A stretch of 17,888 nt of DNA from an uncultured Blautia sp. (GTDB lineage: Bacteria; Bacillota; Clostridia; Lachnospirales; Lachnospiraceae): contig CAKRRG010000055.1 of NCBI GenBank assembly GCA_934394545.1, positions 1 to 17,888 of the forward strand, read 5' to 3'. The stretch's first letter is position 1. Each line of letters begins with the position of its first letter. Shown here one piece after another: positions 8,612 to 14,380 of the stretch. Below the pieces are notes generated by a model. The model worked only from the letters and a program-made list of their open reading frames with translations. It was not told where the DNA came from and made no database searches. A program made the position numbers and the translations under genes.

Positions 8612-9787
8612 CTATTTTTTATTCTTAAAAATACTTCGAGCCACCATACAGATCAGTATGGTGATTACCATATCCGGCAGTGTATTTCCCACCGGAATAT
8701 CAATTCTCATTAAAATTCGGTAGAGTATAAATCCAATTACCCAGATCACTGCATTTGTTATATCAATCGCTTCGTCCAGACTGTCTGCTCTTTTCAGAAG
8801 GAAGAAATCTGCAATCTGGATAGCAATCATCGGTGCAAATACAGAACCAATGAGATACAGGAAATCGGTAATATTATCCATTGGATATACAATTGCAGCA
8901 ATTGTTCCGATGATGGTTACGGCAATTGCGGCATATTTTCCATTTATTTTGGAAAATACAGATTCGGATGAAATTCCGGCGGAGTAAGCATCCAGGAAGG
9001 TGGTGGTAACAGTGGAAAATACAATGATCAGAAGACCTGCAATTCCAAGTCCGGCTTTTACCATGATCTGGGCAATATCAGATTCACCAGTATAGATAGC
9101 TGCACCCATACCGATCACATACATCCAACAGCTTACAAGACCATAAACAATGGAACTTACAGCAGTTGCTTTTACAGGCTCTTTTGCCTCACGGGTATAG
9201 TCGCTGATCAGCGGCAGCCAGGACAGTGGCATTGCAACAGAAAGTTCCACTGCTGCACCAAAGGACATGGCTTCTTCCCCGATAGCAAGTGCTGCTCCTT
9301 TGTCGAAGAAAATCAGCTTGGAAAGAACCAGCGTAAGGATGAAAAGTGCTGCCATGGCAATGGTATTGATCTTGCCAAGGTTGGTGATGCCAATGAAAAT
9401 CCACAGAACGATCAGTGCGCCGATAACCAGACACCATACCCAGCTTCCAGTATTCAGAACACCATTTGCAGCCAGAGCGCCATCATAGATCATAATAGCA
9501 GTCCAGCCAACCAGCTGAAGCACGTTCAGGAAGGAGAAGAAGATTCCACCCTTTTCCCCAAAACTCATTTTTACAGTTTCCATGGCGCTGCGGCGTGTTT
9601 TTCCGCCGATTACTCCGGCGAGAAAAAGCATGGTACAGCCGATAATATGTCCGATAACAATGGCAAGAAGACCTTTGCCAAAGCCAAGTGAGGCGAAATA
9701 GGTTCCGGTGAGGATCTCTGCAAGAGAAACACCTGCGCCGAACCAGATCAGGCCGTTTTCAAAGATAGAAGTACGCTTTTCAGTCAT
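8612..9787 (-). CDS. cytX: Putative hydroxymethylpyrimidine transporter CytX (NCS1 family)
   Basis: Membrane permease of the nucleobase:cation symporter-1 family, 391 residues from the chosen start and about 12 hydrophobic segments. The N-terminal ENGLIWFGAGVSLAEI segment and the following FASLGFGKGL/IGHIIGCTMLFLAG region resemble the CytX branch, which is found with thiamin genes and is thought to import hydroxymethylpyrimidine (HMP). The start at 9787 is favoured: AAGGAGG (plus-strand 9797-9803, inside the end of thiD) lies about 9 nt upstream, and only one base separates it from the thiD stop codon. A longer reading frame to 9841 would overlap thiD. Tight coupling to thiD and the upstream TPP riboswitch support HMP transport. 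The exact substrate is inferred. Confidence 0.88.
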   Translation of the reverse strand: MTEKRTSIFENGLIWFGAGVSLAEILTGTYFASLGFGKGLLAIVIGHIIGCTMLFLAGVIGGKTRRSAMETVKMSFGEKGGIFFSFLNVLQLVGWTAIMIYDGALAANGVLNTGSWVWCLVIGALIVLWIFIGITNLGKINTIAMAALFILTLVLSKLIFFDKGAALAIGEEAMSFGAAVELSVAMPLSWLPLISDYTREAKEPVKATAVSSIVYGLVSCWMYVIGMGAAIYTGESDIAQIMVKAGLGIAGLLIIVFSTVTTTFLDAYSAGISSESVFSKINGKYAAIAVTIIGTIAAIVYPMDNITDFLYLIGSVFAPMIAIQIADFFLLKRADSLDEAIDITNAVIWVIGFILYRILMRIDIPVGNTLPDMVITILICMVARSIFKNKK

Positions 9788-9788
9788 G

Positions 9789-10604
9789 TTATTTCGCCTC
9801 CTTATCAGTCTGTGTAAACTCATTGTAGATGGCAAATCCATGATTCATAGGTCCGCTTCCTTTTCCCAGATCCAGCATAGCAGCCAGTGCACCGGAGATG
9901 TATTTCTTCGCACGTTCTACAGAAGTATCCAGGTCAAAGCCTTTTGCCAGATTAGAAGCAATAGCGCTGGATAAGGTACAGCCGGTTCCGTGAGTGTTTG
10001 GATTGTCGATCCGTTTTCCATGGAACCATTTGTGCTCGCCATTACGCCACAGAAGGTCGTTGGCATCGTTTAACTGATGACCGCCCTTGCAAAGCACTGC
10101 ACAGTGATATTTCTCACCAATGGCAGCAGCGGCCTTGATCATATCATCGGCAGTTTCTATTTTCATTCCGGAAAGAACCTCTGCCTCCGGAATATTCGGT
10201 GTCAGGACTGTGGCCATTGGAAGAAGCTGACTTTTAAGAGCTTCAATGGCGACCTCATTGATCAGTTTGGCGCCGCTTGTGGCAACCATAACCGGATCTA
10301 CCACAATGTTTTTTGCTTCATACTGACGAAGTTTTTCGGCAATGGTTTCAATCAGCGCACTGGAAGATACCATTCCAATTTTTACTGCATCCGGATAAAT
10401 ATCTGTAAAAATATTATCCATCTGATCTGCCAGAAATTCTGGCGTTACTTCCATAATACCTGTTACACCGGTAGTATTCTGTGCGGTAAGTGCGGTAATT
10501 GCACTCATAGCATATACTCCATTGCTGATCATTGTCTTGATATCAGCCTGGATACCGGCGCCTCCGCTGGAGTCACTTCCAGCGATTGTTAATGCTGTTC
10601 TCAT
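9789..10604 (-). CDS. thiD: Hydroxymethylpyrimidine / phosphomethylpyrimidine kinase
   Basis: Bifunctional kinase that phosphorylates HMP to HMP-P and then HMP-PP, the pyrimidine precursor of thiamin. The 271-residue product has the normal length of the family. Seen motifs: the N-terminal substrate region TIAGSDSSGGAGIQADIKT (6-24), the VVDPVMVATSG block (101-111), TPNIPEAEVL, LCKGGH (171-176), and the C-terminal anion-hole motif HGTGCT (205-210) with catalytic Cys209. AAAGGAAG lies about 7 nt upstream of the ATG (plus-strand 10611-10618). It is first in a two-gene operon with cytX and lies about 545 nt downstream of the predicted transcription start, behind a TPP riboswitch and terminator. 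Expression should fall when TPP is abundant. Confidence 0.96.
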   Translation of the reverse strand: MRTALTIAGSDSSGGAGIQADIKTMISNGVYAMSAITALTAQNTTGVTGIMEVTPEFLADQMDNIFTDIYPDAVKIGMVSSSALIETIAEKLRQYEAKNIVVDPVMVATSGAKLINEVAIEALKSQLLPMATVLTPNIPEAEVLSGMKIETADDMIKAAAAIGEKYHCAVLCKGGHQLNDANDLLWRNGEHKWFHGKRIDNPNTHGTGCTLSSAIASNLAKGFDLDTSVERAKKYISGALAAMLDLGKGSGPMNHGFAIYNEFTQTDKEAK

Positions 10605-10625
10605 AATTTTCTTCCTTTCTCTTGT

Positions 10626-10650
10626 CCTGTCTGGGAAAATACCGGACAGG
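10626..10650 (-). other. Hairpin just upstream of the thiD ribosome-binding site
   Basis: CCTGTCTGG (10626-10634) pairs with CCGGACAGG (10642-10650) around a 7-nt loop. It ends 8 nt before the AAAGGAAG ribosome-binding sequence on the - strand and has no U tract, so it is not a terminator. It could protect the mRNA or influence translation of thiD. Its arms resemble, but do not match, the outer stem of the 60-nt hairpins further upstream. Confidence 0.45.
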
Positions 10651-10673
10651 CGCTGTTGTTATTTATGCATTAA

Positions 10674-10838
10674 TTTTATATAGCGTCCGAAAGTGGTGCC
10701 CCCAGCCGGACGCTGCATTGCTGCCTGCTATATGGTCTGGCCTGTGCGATATCCAGGAGTCCATCATGCAAGCATGCTGGATTCCTGGCTACCGCACAGG
10801 ACTTCCACAAAAGGAAATGTCTGCTAATGCAGACATTT
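10674..10838. repeat. Structured leader module, copy 1 (diverged tandem repeat)
   Basis: Read on the + strand the module contains, in order: TTTTATATA (10674-10682), GAAAGT (10689-10694), a GC-rich hairpin (GCGTCCG 10683-10689 with CGGACGC 10707-10713), ATATGGTCTGG, a 60-nt hairpin (10741-10800), ACTTCCA, CAAAAGGA and a closing hairpin (10815-10838). The same series of landmarks occurs in copy 2. On the - strand this is part of the long leader between the riboswitch terminator and thiD. I recognise no known RNA family and no credible protein. Strand of function is undecided. Confidence 0.6.
10741..10800. repeat. 60-nt hairpin, copy 1
   Basis: Outer stem CCTGTGCG (10741-10748) with CGCACAGG (10793-10800), an internal loop of ATAT opposite CTAC, a 16-position middle helix (10753-10768 with 10773-10788; one G-U and one mismatch on the + strand) ending in CATG/CATG, and a CAAG tetraloop. 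Outer stem, ATAT side and apex are the same as in copy 2 while most of the middle helix differs in sequence but still pairs. Confidence 0.75.
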
Positions 10839-10840
10839 TT
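10815..10840 (+). terminator. Hairpin with U tract between the two modules
   Basis: AAATGTCTGC (10815-10824) pairs perfectly with GCAGACATTT (10829-10838) around a TAAT loop, and five T (10836-10840) follow on the + strand. On the - strand the following sequence is TTTCCTTTTG, a poorer U tract. It therefore looks more like a terminator for a rightward transcript, although no rightward gene is apparent. Function is uncertain. Confidence 0.45.
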
Positions 10841-11014
10841 ATATATGAAAGTCAGTTACTCCGTGCCTGTGGCACTCCCGCAACTGCCGATCATATTCGT
10901 AATCCGGGCTATCGCCCTACTTACTCATATGCTCTAGCCTGTGCGATATCTATAAATAAGTCATGCGAGCATGACTTATTCATAGCTGCCGCACAGGACT
11001 TTCATATATAAAAA
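10836..11014. repeat. 18-bp perfect inverted repeat bracketing a 143-nt structured segment
   Basis: TTTTTATATATGAAAGTC at 10836-10853 is the exact reverse complement of GACTTTCATATATAAAAA at 10997-11014. In the leftward transcript the first arm is the U tract of the riboswitch terminator plus the bases after it, so the arms could close a domain containing the second 60-nt hairpin and small hairpins such as GGGC-TATC-GCCC (10907-10918) and GTGCC-TGT-GGCAC (10863-10875). No target-site duplication was seen at the ends. Confidence 0.75.
10938..10997. repeat. 60-nt hairpin, copy 2
   Basis: Outer stem CCTGTGCG (10938-10945) with CGCACAGG (10990-10997), internal loop ATAT opposite CTGC, a 16-position middle helix (10950-10965 with 10970-10985; one non-pair on the + strand that is a G-U on the - strand), and a CGAG tetraloop closed by CATG/CATG. 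Exactly the same length as copy 1. The middle helix is AU-rich here and GC-rich in copy 1, so pairing has been kept despite sequence change. Confidence 0.75.
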
Positions 11015-11040
11015 AGGAGACACCCGCATGTGGTGTCTCC
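11010..11040 (-). terminator. Riboswitch-controlled terminator (expression platform)
   Basis: On the - strand GGAGACACC (11040-11032) pairs with GGTGTCTCC (11024-11016) around a 7-nt loop and is followed by six U (A run 11010-11015). It lies about 20 nt after the TPP aptamer, as expected for transcriptional attenuation. I did not find the alternative antiterminator pairing by eye. Confidence 0.88.
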
Positions 11041-11059
11041 GAAAAAAATCAAAACTATG

Positions 11060-11150
11060 ATGACTTCCTACGGCGGCATTATCCGCATCAGGTAAAGGGT
11101 CGAAATTCACAATTTCCTCTCAGCCTGTTTACAAGCTCCCCTGTTGACCT
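11060..11150 (-). ncRNA. TPP riboswitch (THI element)
   Basis: Cis-regulatory aptamer for thiamin pyrophosphate. Conserved parts on the - strand, in order: GGGGAGC, GGCTGAGAG (plus-strand 11117-11125), a variable stem GAAATT-GTG-AATTTC, CCCTTTACCTGATGCGGATA, then ATGCCGCCGTAGGAAGT (plus-strand 11063-11079). The CUGAGA and ACCUGAUNNGGAUAAUNCC signatures are unmistakable. TPP binding should favour the downstream terminator and switch off thiD-cytX. The P1 helix looks weak by eye. Confidence 0.96.
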
Positions 11151-11154
11151 TTTC

Positions 11155-11183
11155 ATTATAGTGACAGTGAGAAAAAATGTCAA
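11155..11183 (-). promoter_or_regulatory. Sigma-A promoter of the TPP riboswitch / thiD-cytX operon
   Basis: TTGACA (plus-strand 11178-11183), a 17-nt spacer and TATAAT (11155-11160): both boxes match the consensus perfectly. Transcription should start near 11148, so the aptamer begins almost at the 5' end. Such a strong promoter puts all control on the riboswitch. Confidence 0.93.
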
Positions 11184-11230
11184 TAATAGAAAAAAAGTGA
11201 CCGCTCAGAACCAATGTCGAACGAAATGAA

Positions 11231-11296
11231 TTTTTGTGCAAAGGAAAGAAATGTTGTGTAATTTGTGTACAAAAAATATAATTTCGTGCACAAAAA
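11231..11296. promoter_or_regulatory. Repeated TTYGTGYA-type motifs in the divergent promoter region
   Basis: TTTTTGTGCA (11231-11240) and TGCACAAAAA (11287-11296) are perfect 10-bp inverted arms. Between and around them are TTTGTGCA (11233), GTTGTGTA (11253), TTTGTGTA (11262) and TTCGTGCA (11283), with start-to-start spacing of 20, 9 and 21 bp, roughly helical turns. TTTGTGTACAAA at 11262-11273 is a near-palindrome. The cluster lies 25 bp upstream of the -35 box of the STAND gene, so it may be an operator for that gene. The binding protein is unknown. The rest of 11184-11404 holds no credible gene. Confidence 0.4.
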
Positions 11297-11320
11297 CGGC
11301 AAACTGTTCTCTTTTGGTTG

Positions 11321-11349
11321 TTGAAAAATTATGGTTATGCTAGTATAAA
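11321..11349 (+). promoter_or_regulatory. Sigma-A promoter of the STAND NTPase gene
   Basis: TTGAAA (11321-11326), a 17-nt spacer and TATAAA (11344-11349). Predicted start near 11356, giving a leader of about 49 nt. In the leader GATAGT (11365-11370) and ACTATC (11379-11384) can form a small hairpin or operator 7 nt before the ribosome-binding sequence AGGAGAGAGG (11391-11400). Confidence 0.7.
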
Positions 11350-11404
11350 ACATGAACGTTAGTTGATAGTTTTTTGACACTATCGGAAACAGGAGAGAGG
11401 CAGA

Positions 11405-14290
11405 ATGAGAACGGAAGACACAACAAATGTACAGCTATCTTTGAAGAATCTGTATCGTTTGCTCACTGTGAAAGATTATCCGGTGTACTCCACCGGAATC
11501 CTTATTGGAAAACATAAAAAAGGACTGACTCTGGGGCGTTTCTGGAATGAGTATCTGTTATATGAGTGGAGAAATACAGAGCATGGACACATGATCTGGA
11601 GAATCAGCGGAAGTAAGAACCGATATCACTCTGAGTTCTGTAACCGCAGAGAAAAATTTCCTTTATATACGATCTATATGCAGGAAATCATGAACGGAAT
11701 GGGACCGGAGTCTTTTGGAAATCAGATTGATCTTTTTGAAAAATTTCTGAATGAAAAGGAATACGACCATACTGTATTTATGATGAAAATAAGGACTTTT
11801 CTGTATATGGCAGGCAAGACAGATCCTTGGATGTCAAAAGAATGTGCAGACAAATTCTTTTCCTGGATGGACGAGGCAGAAGCGAACAGAAAGAAAATAT
11901 CGGAGTCGTTTATCGCGGCCTGGTTTTTGACTATGCTAAGTCTCCATGCAATGTCTGGGAAAGAAATGTCCGGAAAAATCATGGAAAATCTGCGGAATCG
12001 CAGTGACCTGGAGCTTGAGGCAATATGGAACCGTGTACACAGTGCAAAGAGGAATAACAGTCCTCTTTACCTTACCTTGAGAAATAGTGAATTATGTACA
12101 GCTCCCCTTCCATCGGAGCATTTCTTCGGAAGAGAGGAAGAAATGTATGATTTGAAGGAATTGCTGCGTCGGGGCGGGAAATATCTGGTCTGCGGCCTTG
12201 GTGGAATTGGGAAAACAGAGCTGCTTAGGCAGCTGATCCGCTGGTGTGAACGGGAAGGTGCAGCAGAACAGATCGCAGTAGTACAGTATGAAGAAAGTCT
12301 GGTTTCCAGTTTTTCAAGAAGTTTTCTGAATCTGAAATCCCAGGATGAACAGCAGCGTTTCCATGAAAGCATATACAAATTAAACAAAGCGGGCCAAAAG
12401 GAAAAAGTAGTTTTGTTCCTGGACAATATGAATCGCACGGAAGAGGCTGACCGGGAAATCGCAGAACTGAAAGAACTTCCCTGTACGATTTTTGTGACCT
12501 CCAGACAGGAGCCGCTGGAGGGCTTTACCTCCTTTGCTGTGGGAGCACCGGAGAAAAGTGCTTTAAGCCTTATTTTCCGGGATAATTATGGGCGCGTCCT
12601 TCCGAAAGAGGAAAGAGAAGACCTGGGCCGTTTTCTGGAAAAAGAAATCTTCCGCCATCCGTTGACCTTGCGTTTGCTGGGAAAAGCAGCCGGTTCACAG
12701 ATGTGGACTTTGAAAAAGCTGAAAACAGAAATTGAAAATAACTGGTCAGAGACAGCAGGAGAGACCGGTCTTTTGAATATGTACCGCAGATTGTATCAGG
12801 TGTCCGATTTCGGAATCTCCGGAAGCCGCCTGATCCGTATGTTTGCAATTCTGCCATACAGGACAATAGATGCTAATTTTACAAATATGTTTTTTCAGGG
12901 CTTTGTGCGGGAAAATGATGAGTTAAAAACAGAACTTCAGAGACTCTGTCAGCTTGGCTGGCTGGAGGATCTGCAGGAGGGATACCGCATGCACCCTGTA
13001 ATTGCGGAAAGTATCCTGATTCAGGCACCCCAGGAAGATGAGTTTGCCCCATTCTGGGAGAGAGCGCAGAAATGTTTTTTCATAGGACAGGCTGGTCCTC
13101 AGGATGATTCCAGGATGGAAGAAATTGCGGAGATCATCTGGAGTGCAGTTACCAGAATCAAAGGGCAGATCAGTGAGAAGCTGCTTATGCTGGCAATCTG
13201 TGCAGTGAAGTACCAGGGCGTAACATACAGAGCTTCTACGGTAATTGAGGATATGCTGAAGCGCTGTCCGAAGGTTTCAGAAGAGACCTGGTTTATGGCG
13301 AAAAACATTTCCGTTATGTTTGATTCCATCGCAGAGAGCTATGATGAAATTTTCTATCAGCAGTTTGAGAAAAAGAGCCTGCCAAAAGAATGGCTCCGAG
13401 ATGCATTCTTTGCCTATATGGAGCGCCTTCTGGAAGATGGAAAGCTGAAAGATACACAAGAAATGATTTCCAGGATTCTGAAAAAAACAGATGATGTGGA
13501 CATTAAAATATCTGCCGCATTAGGCAGGGCACATCTCTGTGAGCTTACTACAGAATTTGCAGAGGGAATCTTCTGGATCGAGAATGGACTATGGATGGCG
13601 AAACAGAGCGGACACACTGACCGTGTGGGAGAAATGCTTTACCGCAAGGCTGCGCTTCACAGAGGGCTGGGAGAAAGAGACGCCATTGCCAGATGCCTGG
13701 AAGCTTGCGTGCAGATACTGGGAACACAGCTTGGAAAAACATCATTTGATATTTATATCTATCAGATGCATACCTGGGTTGCCTGGCTGGATCAGGATCA
13801 GGAAAAAGCATTGGAATACATGGAGAAATGTAAAGATACCACGCTGGTTTACTGGGGCATGAAGCACCAGGGATATCTGGCTACCTGTGAGGAACTGGGA
13901 GTTGCATATAATCGGGTAGGAAGAAGAGCGGAATCTCTTGAGAATCATTTCCTGGTAAGAAATACCCTGCAAAAAGATGCTTCCAACGAAAGTAGTATGC
14001 TTTGCATTGTGAACAATAATATTGGAGTTACTTACCTGGATGGTAAAGATCCTGAGAATGCGGTGATCTATCTGAAGGAGGCTTACCAGCTGGCCAAGGA
14101 GAATAATCTGGGGGAAATTGCAACTGCGGAACCCGCCTGGAATCTGTCACGGGCATTCCGTATGATGGGAAATGAGGAAGAAGAGAAAAAATACCTCCAG
14201 ATCGCCTTAGAAAGATTTGAGAGGAATTATCCGCTGGAGCATCCGAAAAGGGTGGCGGCGAAAGAAAGAATGGAAGAGATCCATTTTTGA
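11405..14290 (+). CDS. STAND (NB-ARC-like) NTPase with C-terminal TPR-type repeats
   Basis: Large 961-residue signal-transduction ATPase. Nucleotide-binding motifs in order: the FFGREEE entry motif (240-246), Walker A GLGGIGKT (264-271), Walker B VVLFLDN (335-341), the TSR sensor (365-367), an HPLTLRLLG motif (418-426) in the place of GLPLAL, and MHPVI (529-533) in the place of the MHD histidine motif in the winged-helix part. From about 560 to the end the protein is all-helical with TPR-like repeats, clearest at about 830-950. Residues 1-235 match no domain I recognise, with no obvious DNA-binding, nuclease, TIR or membrane segment. STAND proteins act as ligand-triggered switches: transcription regulators (MalT, AfsR-like) or defence sensors (Avs). 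The sequence does not decide between these. The gene is monocistronic, with its own promoter and terminator. Confidence 0.85.
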   Translation: MRTEDTTNVQLSLKNLYRLLTVKDYPVYSTGILIGKHKKGLTLGRFWNEYLLYEWRNTEHGHMIWRISGSKNRYHSEFCNRREKFPLYTIYMQEIMNGMGPESFGNQIDLFEKFLNEKEYDHTVFMMKIRTFLYMAGKTDPWMSKECADKFFSWMDEAEANRKKISESFIAAWFLTMLSLHAMSGKEMSGKIMENLRNRSDLELEAIWNRVHSAKRNNSPLYLTLRNSELCTAPLPSEHFFGREEEMYDLKELLRRGGKYLVCGLGGIGKTELLRQLIRWCEREGAAEQIAVVQYEESLVSSFSRSFLNLKSQDEQQRFHESIYKLNKAGQKEKVVLFLDNMNRTEEADREIAELKELPCTIFVTSRQEPLEGFTSFAVGAPEKSALSLIFRDNYGRVLPKEEREDLGRFLEKEIFRHPLTLRLLGKAAGSQMWTLKKLKTEIENNWSETAGETGLLNMYRRLYQVSDFGISGSRLIRMFAILPYRTIDANFTNMFFQGFVRENDELKTELQRLCQLGWLEDLQEGYRMHPVIAESILIQAPQEDEFAPFWERAQKCFFIGQAGPQDDSRMEEIAEIIWSAVTRIKGQISEKLLMLAICAVKYQGVTYRASTVIEDMLKRCPKVSEETWFMAKNISVMFDSIAESYDEIFYQQFEKKSLPKEWLRDAFFAYMERLLEDGKLKDTQEMISRILKKTDDVDIKISAALGRAHLCELTTEFAEGIFWIENGLWMAKQSGHTDRVGEMLYRKAALHRGLGERDAIARCLEACVQILGTQLGKTSFDIYIYQMHTWVAWLDQDQEKALEYMEKCKDTTLVYWGMKHQGYLATCEELGVAYNRVGRRAESLENHFLVRNTLQKDASNESSMLCIVNNNIGVTYLDGKDPENAVIYLKEAYQLAKENNLGEIATAEPAWNLSRAFRMMGNEEEEKKYLQIALERFERNYPLEHPKRVAAKERMEEIHF

Positions 14291-14311
14291 TATTTTATAC
14301 AAGAGCATACG

Positions 14312-14357
14312 TGAAAAAGGCTTTTTGCAGATACTGAATTGCAAAAAGCCTTTTTCA
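14312..14357. terminator. Bidirectional intrinsic terminator
   Basis: Perfect 18-bp stem (14312-14329 with 14340-14357; core AAAAAGGCTTTTTGCA) with a 10-nt loop. A/T-rich arm ends provide U tracts on both strands. It separates the STAND gene (stop 22 nt to the left) from the convergent glucosidase gene (stop 24 nt to the right). Confidence 0.88.
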
Positions 14358-14380
14358 TACACGCTCCAGGAACAGTTATA

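Larger units (their letters stand above)
10837..11040. repeat. Structured leader module, copy 2 (diverged tandem repeat)
   Basis: Same landmark order as copy 1 on the + strand: TTTTATATA (10837-10845), GAAAGT (10847-10852), small GC hairpins, CATATGCTCTAG, the 60-nt hairpin (10938-10997), ACTTTCA, AAAAAAGGA and a closing hairpin (11016-11040), which is at the same time the riboswitch terminator on the - strand. It is longer than copy 1, mainly because the distance from GAAAGT to the 60-nt hairpin is 91 nt instead of 52 nt. Confidence 0.6.

Noticed and set aside
9788..9841. Extended cytX start overlapping thiD
   Set aside because: The extension is not conserved-looking, while the ATG at 9787 has AAGGAGG at 9 nt and one-base spacing from the thiD stop.
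10622..11011. A 129-codon + strand open frame across the thiD leader
   Set aside because: It starts with TTG without a ribosome-binding site, runs through both palindromic 60-nt hairpins, and gives a Cys-rich product without recognisable features. The palindromic RNA/DNA structure explains the sequence better.
10836..11014. Insertion sequence or confirmed MITE
   Set aside because: Terminal inverted repeats exist but there is no transposase, no target-site duplication, and the related copy 1 lacks an intact pair of ends. Kept only as a hypothesis.
10674..11040. CRISPR array
   Set aside because: Only two diverged units with long, unequal intervals and internal structure; no regular short repeats and spacers and no cas genes.
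11180..11380. A 66-codon - strand open frame
   Set aside because: It covers both divergent promoters and the repeat motifs and has no ribosome-binding site. The A/T-rich composition explains the low stop frequency.
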